A program made the position numbers and the translations under genes. Below are positions 17,574 to 27,087 of a stretch of 64,000 nt of DNA, in pieces. Each line of letters starts with the position of its first letter. Within the stretch, counting starts at the first letter, position 1. The notes below the pieces were generated by a model. The model ran no database searches. It saw only the letters and a list, made by a program, of their open reading frames with translations, and was not told the DNA's origin. The DNA lies in contig CAXEND010000001.1 in NCBI GenBank assembly GCA_963997635.1, positions 62,001 through 126,000 of the forward strand, read 5' to 3'. The stretch is from GCA-2728135 sp002728135. Its GTDB lineage: Bacteria; Pseudomonadota; Alphaproteobacteria; UBA828.

Positions 17574-18635
17574 ATGCCGTCTCTTTTATGGTTTTGGCCA
17601 TTTCGTAAAAAAACAATGTCGCCGATTGCGGAACGTAGGCTTTCAAATTTTAGAGCTAATCGAAGAGGCTATATATCATTTTGGATATTTATAATTTTAT
17701 TTGTAATTAGTTTATTTGCTGAACTTATAGCTAATGATAAGCCGATACTTGTGCGTTATGAGAACGAGATTTATTTTCCAATTATAAAATCATATAGTGA
17801 GGTTACTTTTGGTGGAGATTTCGAAACAGAGGCAGATTATCGAGATCCATATGTTTTAGACCTTATCCAATCTAAAGGCTGGATGATTTGGCCGTTGATT
17901 CCATATAGTTATAAAACAATAAATTATGAACTTCCTCAACCAGCACCCTCTCCCCCGAGTAAAGAGAATTGGTTAGGTACTGATGATCAGGGTAGAGATG
18001 TTTTAGCTCGAGTTATATATGGATTTAGGATCTCTGTTGTATTTGGATTAACTTTAACATTGATTAGTTCTATAATTGGTATTGCTGCTGGAGCTATACA
18101 AGGATTCTTTGGCGGGTGGATTGACCTAAGTTTTCAGAGGTTTATTGAAATATGGTCTGGATTACCACAATTATTTCTCTTCATTATTTTAGCGGCAATA
18201 ATTGAACCCAGTTTTTGGTTGATTCTTGGATTAATGCTTTTATTCCAATGGATGTCACTTGTGGGAGTTGTTAGAGCTGAGTTTCTTAGAGTACGTAATT
18301 TTGATTATATTCGAGCTGCAAGAGCTTTGGGCGTTAGAGATTCTGTAATTATAGTTCGTCATGCATTACCTAACGCAATGGTTTCTGCATTAACTTTTTT
18401 ACCATTTATACTCAATGGCTCGATTACAACTCTTACAGCACTTGATTTTCTGGGTTTTGGATTACCTGTAGGATCACCATCCTTAGGAGAGTTATTGCAG
18501 CAGGGAAAGTCAAATCTTCAAGCACCTTGGCTAGGTTTTACTGCGTTTTTAGTAGTAGGCATAATGTTAAGTTTACTGATTTTTATGGGTGAGGCCATTC
18601 GAGATGCGTTTGATCCCCGCAAACTTATTAATTAG
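17574..18635 (+). CDS. yejE: Peptide ABC transporter permease YejE
   Basis: The second permease subunit (353 residues) belongs to the DppC/OppC/YejE family. It shows the N-terminal SPIAERRLSNFRANRRGYIS, the NWLGTDDQGRDVLARVIYG motif (about residues 133-151) and the EAA loop at DYIRAARALGVRDSVIIVRHALPN. YejE differs from OppC in the long insert between the first helix and the GTDDQGRD motif, which is present here. It pairs with YejB. Confidence 0.94.
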   Translation: MPSLLWFWPFRKKTMSPIAERRLSNFRANRRGYISFWIFIILFVISLFAELIANDKPILVRYENEIYFPIIKSYSEVTFGGDFETEADYRDPYVLDLIQSKGWMIWPLIPYSYKTINYELPQPAPSPPSKENWLGTDDQGRDVLARVIYGFRISVVFGLTLTLISSIIGIAAGAIQGFFGGWIDLSFQRFIEIWSGLPQLFLFIILAAIIEPSFWLILGLMLLFQWMSLVGVVRAEFLRVRNFDYIRAARALGVRDSVIIVRHALPNAMVSALTFLPFILNGSITTLTALDFLGFGLPVGSPSLGELLQQGKSNLQAPWLGFTAFLVVGIMLSLLIFMGEAIRDAFDPRKLIN

Positions 18636-18641
18636 GTTAAA

Positions 18642-20258
18642 ATGACACTTTCCTCAAAAAAATTACTCAGAGTTCGTGATCTTAGGATAGGTTTCAAGGT
18701 GAGCGGGGAGGTCAAAGAAGTTGTTAGTGGCATTTCGTTCGATGTAAATCAAGGCGAAACGGTAGCAATTGTTGGTGAGAGTGGTTCTGGAAAGACTATA
18801 TCTGCACTTTCTACAATGCAGCTTTTACCTTATCCAGTTGCTTTTCATAAAACTGGAAGTATTAAATTTAATGATACAGAAATAATCGGAGCAAATAAAA
18901 AAACTATACGATCAATCCGTGGTGATAAGATTGCTATGATATTTCAGGAGCCAATGACTTCTCTAAACCCTTTGCACACTATAGGTAGGCAAGTTACAGA
19001 GTCACTCTTAGTCCATAAAAAATTACGTAAGGAAGAAGCAAGACGACAAACTCAATCCCTCCTTGAGATGGTTTCATTAAATGAAGCTGCGGATAGGATG
19101 AATGCTTATCCTCATGAGCTTTCTGGAGGGCAACGTCAACGTGTTATGATAGCAATGGCACTTGCTTGCGAGCCTGACCTGCTTATAGCTGATGAACCTA
19201 CAACTGCTTTGGATGTCACTGTTCAAGCAGAAATACTATCTTTACTAAAAAAATTAAAATCACAAATGGGTATGTCTATCCTACTAATTACCCATGATCT
19301 AAATATTGTTCGTTACATGTCTGATCGAATGTATGTAATGAAGGATGGATTAATTTTAGAACAAGGAAATACAGAAAAAATTTTCTTATCTCCCGATAAT
19401 AAATATACCCAGCTTCTTATTGATTCAGAATTAAGGGAAGGTCCTCCTGTTTCGAATAAGGAAGAAAAAATATTGTTAAAAGCGGAAATGATAAATGTTT
19501 CATTCCCAATTAAAGCAGGAATACTTGGACGAACAGTGTCAAAAATCAATGCAGTAAATAATGTTTCGATATTAATTCGTGAGGGTCAAACTCTGGGCTT
19601 AGTAGGTGAGAGTGGTTCGGGGAAAACAACATTGGCTCTTGCCTTATTAAGGCTTCAAAATAGTAAGGGGTCAATTTTATTTGATGGAAGTTCTATTGAT
19701 AAATTCGGCTTTAAGTCAATGAGACCATTACGAAGAAAGATGCAAATTGTATTTCAAGATCCTTTCAGTTCAATGAGCCCCAGAATGTCAGTCTCACAAA
19801 TTATTTTAGAAGGTATGGCAGTACATAAAATTGGCGAGAATATTCATGAACGTGAGAAATTAATTATTGAATCGCTTGAAGAAGTTGGAATTGATCCGGA
19901 TATACGTGATCGCTACCCCCACGAGTTTTCTGGTGGACAACGTCAGAGAATAGCAATTGCGAGAGCTTTAGTTTTAAAACCTCAATTCTTAGTACTTGAT
20001 GAACCAACATCTGCATTGGATATGTCAGTTCAGGCACAGATAATTGATCTATTAAGAGAGTTGCAATATCGCAGAAGATTGACGTATTTATTTATCAGTC
20101 ACGATTTAAGAGTTATACGATCCATTTGCCATGATGTAATAGTCTTGAAGGGGGGAGAAGTGGTAGAACATGGTTCTTCAAGGGAAATATTTAAAAACCC
20201 AAAAACAATTTATACTAAAGACCTACTAAGTGCTGCTTTTAAGATGAAAACAATATAA
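18642..20258 (+). CDS. yejF: Peptide ABC transporter ATP-binding protein YejF (two ABC domains)
   Basis: The 538-residue protein contains two fused ATPase cassettes. The first has Walker A GESGSGKTISA, signature LSGGQRQRVMIAMAL and Walker B LLIADEPTTALD. The second has GESGSGKTTLA, FSGGQRQRIAIARAL and LVLDEPTSALD. All catalytic motifs are intact in both halves. It energises YejBE import at the inner membrane. It is the last gene of the operon, and an AT-rich inverted repeat follows. Confidence 0.95.
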   Translation: MTLSSKKLLRVRDLRIGFKVSGEVKEVVSGISFDVNQGETVAIVGESGSGKTISALSTMQLLPYPVAFHKTGSIKFNDTEIIGANKKTIRSIRGDKIAMIFQEPMTSLNPLHTIGRQVTESLLVHKKLRKEEARRQTQSLLEMVSLNEAADRMNAYPHELSGGQRQRVMIAMALACEPDLLIADEPTTALDVTVQAEILSLLKKLKSQMGMSILLITHDLNIVRYMSDRMYVMKDGLILEQGNTEKIFLSPDNKYTQLLIDSELREGPPVSNKEEKILLKAEMINVSFPIKAGILGRTVSKINAVNNVSILIREGQTLGLVGESGSGKTTLALALLRLQNSKGSILFDGSSIDKFGFKSMRPLRRKMQIVFQDPFSSMSPRMSVSQIILEGMAVHKIGENIHEREKLIIESLEEVGIDPDIRDRYPHEFSGGQRQRIAIARALVLKPQFLVLDEPTSALDMSVQAQIIDLLRELQYRRRLTYLFISHDLRVIRSICHDVIVLKGGEVVEHGSSREIFKNPKTIYTKDLLSAAFKMKTI

Positions 20259-20274
20259 CTCTGGAGAATATTAT

Positions 20275-20310
20275 GAATAAGAAAATGGAAAAATTTATAT
20301 TTTCTTATTC
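20275..20310. terminator. AT-rich inverted repeat between convergent yejF and dapE
   Basis: GAATAAGAAAAT (20275-20286) and ATTTTCTTATTC (20299-20310) form a perfect 12-base inverted repeat around a 12-base loop. It lies 17 bases after yejF and overlaps the last codons of dapE on the opposite strand. Its place between convergent genes suggests a bidirectional transcription end, though the stem is AT-rich and thus weak. Confidence 0.4.
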
Positions 20311-21462
20311 ATTGAAATATGACTCTAGGGTTTTGGAATAAATCTGAGTCAATAATTCCAAGTCATCTAAAGAAACGCATTCATCAATTTTGTGCATTGT
20401 TTTTCCCGAGAGTCCAAATTCTACTACGGGACATATATCTTTTATGAATCTAGCGTCTGATGTTCCCCCATTAGTAGATAATTTAGGGGTACGACCAGTG
20501 ATTGTTTTGATTGAATCGGTTAATATTGAGCTAAGTCTTCCAGGTTCAGTTAGAAAAGCATCTCCTGAGGAATTAGTATCTAGAACAAAATTATTTGTTA
20601 TTTTAGAAAAACCTTTATTCAACAAATCTACAAGTGTTTCGGATGTATGTTGATCATTATATCTTATATTAAATTTTGCTATTGCTTTTTCGGGTATTAC
20701 GTTAGTCGCAAGGTTACCTACATCTATGCTTGTAATTTCTATGTTTGATGGTTGAAAAAACTTGGTTCCTGAATCAAGAACACTTGCATTAAGCCAATCT
20801 AACATTGAAACTAAATATGGTATTGGGTTATCGGCTAATTCTGGATAGGCTGCATGTCCTTGTGTTCCATTAACTATTAAAGTGGCATTGAGGCTACCTC
20901 TGCGGCCTATTTTTATCATATCACCAAGCTTTAGAGGGTTTGTAGGTTCCCCAACAAGGCATGCATCTGGTCTCTGAGAATTTTTTTCCATCCATTTAAG
21001 AACTTTACGAGTTCCATTAATTGATGGGCCTTCTTCATCACCTGTAATTAGTAAACTTATAGATCCATTTCTTGATTCGTTTGCTCTTTTTTCAATATAA
21101 CGGGCTACAGCTGCTACAAAAGCAGCAATCGCTCCTTTCATATCAACAGCCCCTCTACCAAATAATCTTTGACCGTATATATCTGCCTGAAATGGGGGAT
21201 GTGACCACCTAGTGGCTTCACCTTCAGGGACTACATCCACGTGTCCTGCAAAACAAAAATGAGGTGATTCTGTTCCAAGTCTAGCGAATAAGTTGTCTAC
21301 ATCTTCAGTACCTTCTTCTGAAAATGGTAGTCTCCAGCATTCGAAGCCAAGCAAATCAAGTGCTGTCACAAGAGTGTCCAGAGCACCACCATCATTTGGT
21401 GTTACGCTCTGACATTTGATCAAAGCTCTAGCAAGAGTTAATGGGTCTTTATAATCACTCAA
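20305..21462 (-). CDS. dapE: Succinyl-diaminopimelate desuccinylase
   Basis: This M20-family di-zinc hydrolase releases LL-diaminopimelate from its N-succinyl form in lysine and peptidoglycan synthesis. The 385 residues show the metal ligands in FCFAGHVDVVP and GRGAVDMKGAIAAF, the catalytic glutamate in ITGDEEGPSINGT, VGEPTNPLKLGDMIKIGRRG, and STNGGTSDARFIKD near the end. These are diagnostic of DapE over ArgE. It starts 5 bases after dapD. Confidence 0.95.
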   Translation of the reverse strand: MSDYKDPLTLARALIKCQSVTPNDGGALDTLVTALDLLGFECWRLPFSEEGTEDVDNLFARLGTESPHFCFAGHVDVVPEGEATRWSHPPFQADIYGQRLFGRGAVDMKGAIAAFVAAVARYIEKRANESRNGSISLLITGDEEGPSINGTRKVLKWMEKNSQRPDACLVGEPTNPLKLGDMIKIGRRGSLNATLIVNGTQGHAAYPELADNPIPYLVSMLDWLNASVLDSGTKFFQPSNIEITSIDVGNLATNVIPEKAIAKFNIRYNDQHTSETLVDLLNKGFSKITNNFVLDTNSSGDAFLTEPGRLSSILTDSIKTITGRTPKLSTNGGTSDARFIKDICPVVEFGLSGKTMHKIDECVSLDDLELLTQIYSKTLESYFNE

Positions 21463-21467
21463 GGCAT

Positions 21468-22310
21468 TTAACTTCGTAATAGTTCGTTTATTGATGTCTT
21501 TGATCTGGTTCGAGCATCAACTTGCTTGACAATAACAGCGCAATATAGGCTTGGTCCAGATGCACCATTTCCTAAGCTGCCAGGGAGTGAGCCGGGGACA
21601 ACGACAGAATATGGAGGAACTCTGCCATAAAAAATTTCTCCGTTTTCTCTATTCACAATTCGAGTGGAAGCTCCGATATATACTCCCATTGATAGTACTG
21701 CTCCTTTTTCAATAATTACTCCCTCGGCTACTTCGCTACGGGCTCCAATGAAGCAGTCATCCTCAATTATCACGGGGTTAGCTTGTAGTGGTTCCAGCAC
21801 ACCTCCAATACCAGCACCGCCAGAAATATGACAATTTTTACCTATTTGTGCACAACTCCCAACAGTTGCCCAAGTATCAATCATAGTCCCTTCGTCAACA
21901 TATGCACCTAGATTAACAAATGAAGGCATTAGTACAACACCAGGTGCAATATAGGCAGAGTGTCGAACTGTCGTGTTTGGTACTGCTCGAAACCCAGCTG
22001 TCTGGAATTGCTCATTAGTCCAGCTTGAAAATTTTGATTGTACTTTATCAAACCATGAAGTATTTTCACCGGGCCCCCCTGGAATCAAGGCCATGTCATT
22101 AAGTCTAAATGATAGGAGTACAGCCTTTTTTAACCACTCATTAACATGCCAATCATCGTTAATTTTTTCAGCAACCCTATAATTTCCACAATCTAATCCA
22201 GCTAAGGCTGCATTAATTGCGTCTCGAGCTTTGCCGCCAGTTTTTGGTGATAAATTATCTCTATCATTCCAAGCATGTTCTATCTTTTGCTTTAACTTCT
22301 CAGTTTCCAA
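21468..22310 (-). CDS. dapD: Tetrahydrodipicolinate N-succinyltransferase
   Basis: It transfers succinate from succinyl-CoA to tetrahydrodipicolinate. The 280-residue protein has the helical N-terminal part, the RAVPNTTVRHSAYIAPGVVL entry to the left-handed beta helix of hexapeptide repeats (about residues 105-245), the MIDTWATVGSCAQIGKN active-site block and GGVLEPLQANPVIIEDDCFI. Both motif order and size fit DapD. It forms a pair with dapE. Confidence 0.96.
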   Translation of the reverse strand: METEKLKQKIEHAWNDRDNLSPKTGGKARDAINAALAGLDCGNYRVAEKINDDWHVNEWLKKAVLLSFRLNDMALIPGGPGENTSWFDKVQSKFSSWTNEQFQTAGFRAVPNTTVRHSAYIAPGVVLMPSFVNLGAYVDEGTMIDTWATVGSCAQIGKNCHISGGAGIGGVLEPLQANPVIIEDDCFIGARSEVAEGVIIEKGAVLSMGVYIGASTRIVNRENGEIFYGRVPPYSVVVPGSLPGSLGNGASGPSLYCAVIVKQVDARTRSKTSINELLRS

Positions 22311-22419
22311 AGTTATCTCCTTAATAATATTAATATTTGGAATATTAATAAAAATTTCATTCTAATCTCTGGCATATTACTAATCAACAGTGTGATTCAT
22401 AGTTACATCTAATTTAGAG

Positions 22420-23106
22420 TTAAGATGTACTAATTGAGTTAAGCCATACCCCAAGATTTTTTGTCTGGTAATGAGCCTCTACACCATCACTACCCGGAAG
22501 TGCCCAAGTATCGTTATTTTTTATCCATACAGTGGTCATTCCCATTTCTTTTGCTGGTCCTAAGTTTCGGAGTATGTCTTCAAAAAATATTGCTGTATTA
22601 GGATCGAAGTCATGTTTTTTTATAAATATTTTGTAGGCTTCTGGATTTGGTTTAGGGATATAGTCGGCTGCTACAATGTCAAAAATTTCTGAGAAATGGT
22701 TTTCAAGGCCAAGCTGAATTAATACTTTGCTTGCGTAAGATGAATCTGCATTGGTAAAAACAATTTTACGTCCATCAATATTATTTAAAGCATTATCTAG
22801 ATCGTTTGCCAGACTCAGAGTTGAGAAGTCAATATCATGAACATATGCTAAAAATTCATCAGGGTTTATTTTGTGCTCGAGCATAAGTCCACGAAGTGTT
22901 GTCCCATATTTATGGAAAAAATCTTTTTGGACAATTCTTGCTTCAGTAATAGGTATATTTAAATTTTTTGAAATATAGAGACCTATTCGTTTACTGACTT
23001 GGTCAAAAAGTTTTGAATTTGATGGATAAAGTGTATTATCCAAATCAAAAACCCATGTTTCAATTTCGTCTAATAATTTATATTTTGGATGGTTTTTTAT
23101 ACTCAT
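22420..23106 (-). CDS. HAD-superfamily pyrimidine 5'-nucleotidase-like phosphatase
   Basis: The 228-residue protein starts its HAD core at WVFDLDNTLYP, with the nucleophile Asp21 and acid/base Asp23. It has a helical cap, VFTNADSSYASKVLIQLGL (motif II) and FFEDILRNLGPAKEMGM (motif IV). The DNTLYP and EDILRNL wording matches the SDT1/PpaX-like pyrimidine 5'-nucleotidase group often found next to dapD in alphaproteobacteria. Substrate is inferred from family only. It lies 110 bases upstream of dapD and may have its own promoter. Confidence 0.85.
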   Translation of the reverse strand: MSIKNHPKYKLLDEIETWVFDLDNTLYPSNSKLFDQVSKRIGLYISKNLNIPITEARIVQKDFFHKYGTTLRGLMLEHKINPDEFLAYVHDIDFSTLSLANDLDNALNNIDGRKIVFTNADSSYASKVLIQLGLENHFSEIFDIVAADYIPKPNPEAYKIFIKKHDFDPNTAIFFEDILRNLGPAKEMGMTTVWIKNNDTWALPGSDGVEAHYQTKNLGVWLNSISTS

Positions 23107-23244
23107 TTTTTAAATTTAATTGCAAAAATTTTTAGTTTTTAAGGCAGATAATATTCATCTTATTATTTGAATTATAAAATAAATAATATTTATCAAGGAT
23201 AAACCAAGGCTATTTGGTTGGAGACAAGGAATATGTCTAGAAGA

Positions 23245-24171
23245 TTAATTTTTAGCATCATTTTTTAACATAGTACCTGTGCCATGCTCAGTAAATATTT
23301 CTAGTAATAGAACATGAGTTACCCGTCCATCTAAAATATGTGCAGCGCCAACATTTTGCTCAATGGCGTTAATACAAGTTTCTACTTTTGGTATCATTCC
23401 ATCACTAACGACTGCGTTGTCCAAAAGTTTTTTTGCTTCTAATGTATTCATATGATTAATTAGATTATGGTTAGAGTCTAAAACACCTGGCACATCTGTC
23501 ATCATAATTAATTTTGCAGCGGACATTGCAGATGCTATGGCACCTGCACAAGTATCAGCATTGATATTGTACGTTTTCCCATCTATCCCGATGCCTATAG
23601 GTGCAACGACTGGAATAAAATCAGATTTTGCTAATGTTTTTAGAACATTAACCTCAATATCTTTCGGCTCTCCAACAAAACCCAGATTAGCATTTGTTTC
23701 AGTATTGGATGATGAGTCATATACTTTTCTTTTAAGTTTCCTGCAGGTGATAAGATTTCCATCCTTACCAGATAAACCTATTGCTTTACCCCCAACTGCA
23801 GATATTTTACTTACGATTTCTTTGTTAATATTCCCAGACAATACCATTTCAGCAATTTTCATAGTTTCAGAGTCTGTCACCCTATGACCGTCTATGAATT
23901 TTGATTCTATTCCTAGACGTTCTAACATATCGCCTATTTGAGGGCCTCCTCCATGAACTACTATTGGGTTAATGCCTACATGTTTTAGTAAAACCACATC
24001 GCGGGCAAAATTATTAGCAAGACTATCGTCACCCATCGCATGCCCACCATACTTAATGACAAAAGTATGACCGGAGAAATTTTTAAGGTAAGGTAGGGCC
24101 TCAGAAATTGTACTTGCAGTTCTTAGCCATCGCTTTTTGTTTGCTATATTTTGATTGTTATTATCAGTCAT
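23245..24171 (-). CDS. argB: Acetylglutamate kinase
   Basis: It phosphorylates N-acetylglutamate, the second step of arginine synthesis. The 308 residues include FVIKYGGHAMGDD, VVHGGGPQIGDMLERLG, MVLSGNINKEIV and INADTCAGAIASAM, the amino-acid kinase fold in family order, and DGMIPKVETCINAIE near the end. The gene starts 10 bases after engB, so it is probably in the same transcript as rpmH-rnpA-yidD-yidC-engB. A short AACCAA/TTGGTT hairpin (23202-23219) follows, without a T-run. Confidence 0.96.
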   Translation of the reverse strand: MTDNNNQNIANKKRWLRTASTISEALPYLKNFSGHTFVIKYGGHAMGDDSLANNFARDVVLLKHVGINPIVVHGGGPQIGDMLERLGIESKFIDGHRVTDSETMKIAEMVLSGNINKEIVSKISAVGGKAIGLSGKDGNLITCRKLKRKVYDSSSNTETNANLGFVGEPKDIEVNVLKTLAKSDFIPVVAPIGIGIDGKTYNINADTCAGAIASAMSAAKLIMMTDVPGVLDSNHNLINHMNTLEAKKLLDNAVVSDGMIPKVETCINAIEQNVGAAHILDGRVTHVLLLEIFTEHGTGTMLKNDAKN

Positions 24172-24181
24172 AGAATTCAGT

Positions 24182-24745
24182 TTAATATGTTGCAGCTAAA
24201 TCTGCTAGGTCTGTTAGGTGGTTTTGTAGATTAAGAATCCCATGACCAGTTTTTGAACTGGTTGCCACAACGGATGGGTATGCCGCAGGTCTTTTTCGAA
24301 GAATATTCTCAATCATATCAATTGTTTTTGATAATACATTAGGTTTTAACTTATCTGACTTAGTAAGGATAATTAAATATGATACAGCCGCTTCATCAAG
24401 TCCATCCATGATTGCAAGGTCGCTTTTCATTGCTCCACGTCTTGAATCGATTAGCAGGCAAGTTCTTCTTAGATTCGGACGACCTTTCAAATAAGAATCA
24501 ATTAGTCTTGTCCATTGTTTAACTAAAGTTTTTGGTGCTTTTGCATATCCAAAACCAGGAAGATCAGCAAGAATAAGTCCATTGTTTAATTTAAAAAAAT
24601 TAATCTCCCTAGTTCTACCGGGGGTACGTGATGTTCGAGCCAAGTTTGTTCTGTTTGTTAAAGAGTTAATCAAACTAGATTTTCCCACGTTTGACCTTCC
24701 TGCAAAAGCAACTTCTGGTAAAGTTGTTTCTGGTAGCCCTTCCAT
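24182..24745 (-). CDS. engB: Ribosome biogenesis GTPase EngB (YihA/YsxC); start uncertain
   Basis: This small GTPase acts in large ribosomal subunit assembly. It shows FAGRSNVGKSSLINSLTNRT (G1), TPGRTREINFF (G2), LADLPGFGYAKAP (G3), LTKSDK (G4) and ATSSKTGHG (G5). The only in-frame ATG, at 24745, has GGAG 8 bases upstream and gives 187 residues. However, codons upstream of it still read like the family N-terminus (RRFFSGDCQFITGAVD), and the frame stays open to about 24850 with no ATG, GTG, TTG or CTG. An ATA at 24805, overlapping the yidC stop, would add 20 residues. See the separate finding. Confidence 0.92.
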   Translation of the reverse strand: MEGLPETTLPEVAFAGRSNVGKSSLINSLTNRTNLARTSRTPGRTREINFFKLNNGLILADLPGFGYAKAPKTLVKQWTRLIDSYLKGRPNLRRTCLLIDSRRGAMKSDLAIMDGLDEAAVSYLIILTKSDKLKPNVLSKTIDMIENILRKRPAAYPSVVATSSKTGHGILNLQNHLTDLADLAATY

Positions 24746-24801
24746 ATCTACAGCTCCAGTTATGAACTGGCAGTCTCCAGAAAAAAAACGACGGCCCCGA
24801 T

Positions 24802-27069
24802 TTATTTTTTCTTTCGAGATCTTTTGTTTGATTTTTGGCCCCGATTCTTCATTTGTTTTTCTTTATCTGCTGATGCATGGGACTTAACGTCTCTATCTTT
24901 TGTCTGATCATCTAATTTTTTATCAAGACTAGCTTTTACTGCTTCTTTGGCTGCACGTGCAGCCCTTTCTGCACGTCGTTCTTTACGACTAACCTTTGGT
25001 TCATTCTGAACCTCAGGTAATTTCTCTGATTTGGCTGGCCGACGTTTTGTTACTTTTTTCCCTCGTTTTTTTGCATTTGCTCTTCGTTGAAATTCTCTTT
25101 TTCTTTCAGCTAGTTTTTCATCTTGTTTCTTTCTTCTTTCGGTCGCCTTTTCTTTAGCTTCTTCCCCTGTTTGTAAAATCCTATCGATTAGTGTTTTTTT
25201 GCCGCCTCTTGCTTTTTCGCTAGCTTTTTTATCTCTAGCAAGTTTTGCATCTAGTGCTGCAATAGCTTCTTCGCGTTCTTTTCCTGTGCCTTCCTTTAGT
25301 AATTTTAGATGTTCTGCCTCCTTCCTTAATGAATCTCTTGTTATGCCCATACGATTCATAATTAGCCATTGTTGGGCAATAGAAAGGACATTATTCCACG
25401 TCCAATAAACTACTAAACCTGCAGGGAATTGACCAAACAAGAATAAAAAAACGAAGGGCAATGCCATCATGACTTTTTGTTGTATTGGGTCTATTGGTTG
25501 AGGATTCAGTTTCAGCTGGAGAAACATCGTAATTCCAAACAATATTGGCCAAATTCCGATCAATAAGAAACTTGGTGCTCCCCAATCTAAATAACCAAAT
25601 GCGGTAATTAATGCAGATGGGTCAGGCGCGGCTAAATCATTGATCCACCAGAAAAATGGTGCATGTCTCATTTCTATTGTTACAAATAAAACGCTATAAA
25701 GTGCAAAGAATATTGGAATTTGGACAAGTATAGGTAAACAGCCAGCTAAGGGGTTGGCCCTTTCACGTCTGTAAAGTTGCATCATTTCTTGATTCAGACG
25801 TTGCTTGTCTTCTCCAAATCGAAACCTGAGAAGTTGCATCTGAGGTTGAAGCTTCCGCATGCGGCTCATAGAACCGTATGCTTTATTTGCAAGTGGAAAT
25901 AAGATTACTCGCACACATATTGTTAATAAAAGAATCGCAACACCAAAGTTCCCAGTTAAACCAAAGAAAAAATCTAAAGCATAAAAAAGAGGTTTTGATA
26001 AAAACCATACAAATCCAAAGTCAACAGCTAGATCAAAGCTTTCAACTCCAAATTTTTCTTCATACATATCCAAAATCGAAACTTTTTTTGCTCCGGCAAA
26101 TAAGTGAGTTGTTATGTTTTTAGAAGTTTCTTTTGGTTGTAACTCGATCAATTTTTGCTCTGTAAGGTAGACATCATAACGGTTTTTATGCCCTGTCTTG
26201 GGTTGATCGTGTTCTGAATGTACCGAAATCTTGCGATTTTGCTCAGGAATTAATGAAGACAAGAAGTATTTTGATGTAATACCTATCCAACCTCCAACAC
26301 CTTTTTGATTGAAACCTTGACCATCTTCCATGTCTCCATAATCAGACTCAAGTTGTAGCTCACCGACACGCCCAAGTGCACCATCTTGGAATATTCCCCA
26401 GGGTTTGTAATAGACGGAATCATCAAATGGGTCATAACGGCGGAGTAGGCCAGTTGGCTTGAATTTAAAGGGGGTCGAACGATAGTTTTCTACGGTTTGA
26501 ATTATTGTGAATGCAAACTCATCATCTACACTAATTTCCTGCTTAAAAATTTGTCCATTGTTATTATCCCAACTCAGTATAATGGGATTATTTAGAGTTA
26601 GTTTTGTGCTATTTGTCTCCCAAATTGTATCTTTGTCAGGAAAAATTTCATTAGCTTTCCCTGTCCAGCTAATACTTGCGTAATATCCTGATTTAGTATT
26701 TTTAGGCGAAAAAATTGTAATTTCTGGGCTATTTTCATCAATTGTTTCGTTATAGTTTTTTAATCTTATATCATCAAATAAGGCACCTTTTAGTGAGATT
26801 GACCCATGCAATCGGGGCGATTCAATTATAACGCGATCAGATCCTTTAATGGCCACATCACGAGGTAAAATTTCGAATAGTTGATCGGATTCGCTTTTGG
26901 CGGTTGTATCAATTTTTTCATTTTTCTCATCTAAAGAGCTTTGGCCTTCTATATCCGTATTTTCAGGAACATATTGAGGTGTTGGAACAAGAAACTGCCA
27001 TCCAATTAAAATTATTGCTACTAGACCAATAGCAATAATAATATTTCTTTTATCTCCACCAAAAAACAT
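24802..27069 (-). CDS. yidC: Membrane protein insertase YidC with long basic C-terminal tail
   Basis: YidC inserts proteins into the inner membrane alone or with SecYEG. The N-terminal membrane anchor is IIIAIGLVAIILIGWQFLVP, followed by a large periplasmic domain (about residues 40-340). The conserved insertase core runs from FGVAILLLTICVRVILFPL to WTWNNVLSIAQQWLIMNR. The family usually ends soon after, near 560-600 residues. This protein has 755, and the last 182 form a Lys/Arg/Glu-rich, probably helical and coiled tail. Basic tails of Oxa1/YidC homologues can bind the ribosome; that is an inference here. It lies 18 bases after yidD. Confidence 0.96.
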   Translation of the reverse strand: MFFGGDKRNIIIAIGLVAIILIGWQFLVPTPQYVPENTDIEGQSSLDEKNEKIDTTAKSESDQLFEILPRDVAIKGSDRVIIESPRLHGSISLKGALFDDIRLKNYNETIDENSPEITIFSPKNTKSGYYASISWTGKANEIFPDKDTIWETNSTKLTLNNPIILSWDNNNGQIFKQEISVDDEFAFTIIQTVENYRSTPFKFKPTGLLRRYDPFDDSVYYKPWGIFQDGALGRVGELQLESDYGDMEDGQGFNQKGVGGWIGITSKYFLSSLIPEQNRKISVHSEHDQPKTGHKNRYDVYLTEQKLIELQPKETSKNITTHLFAGAKKVSILDMYEEKFGVESFDLAVDFGFVWFLSKPLFYALDFFFGLTGNFGVAILLLTICVRVILFPLANKAYGSMSRMRKLQPQMQLLRFRFGEDKQRLNQEMMQLYRRERANPLAGCLPILVQIPIFFALYSVLFVTIEMRHAPFFWWINDLAAPDPSALITAFGYLDWGAPSFLLIGIWPILFGITMFLQLKLNPQPIDPIQQKVMMALPFVFLFLFGQFPAGLVVYWTWNNVLSIAQQWLIMNRMGITRDSLRKEAEHLKLLKEGTGKEREEAIAALDAKLARDKKASEKARGGKKTLIDRILQTGEEAKEKATERRKKQDEKLAERKREFQRRANAKKRGKKVTKRRPAKSEKLPEVQNEPKVSRKERRAERAARAAKEAVKASLDKKLDDQTKDRDVKSHASADKEKQMKNRGQKSNKRSRKKK

Positions 27070-27087
27070 ATCTGTAGATGGCTCCCT

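Noticed and set aside
23202..23219. Intrinsic terminator after argB
   Set aside because: AACCAA/TTGGTT gives a six-base stem, but no T-run follows on the minus strand, so termination is not supported.
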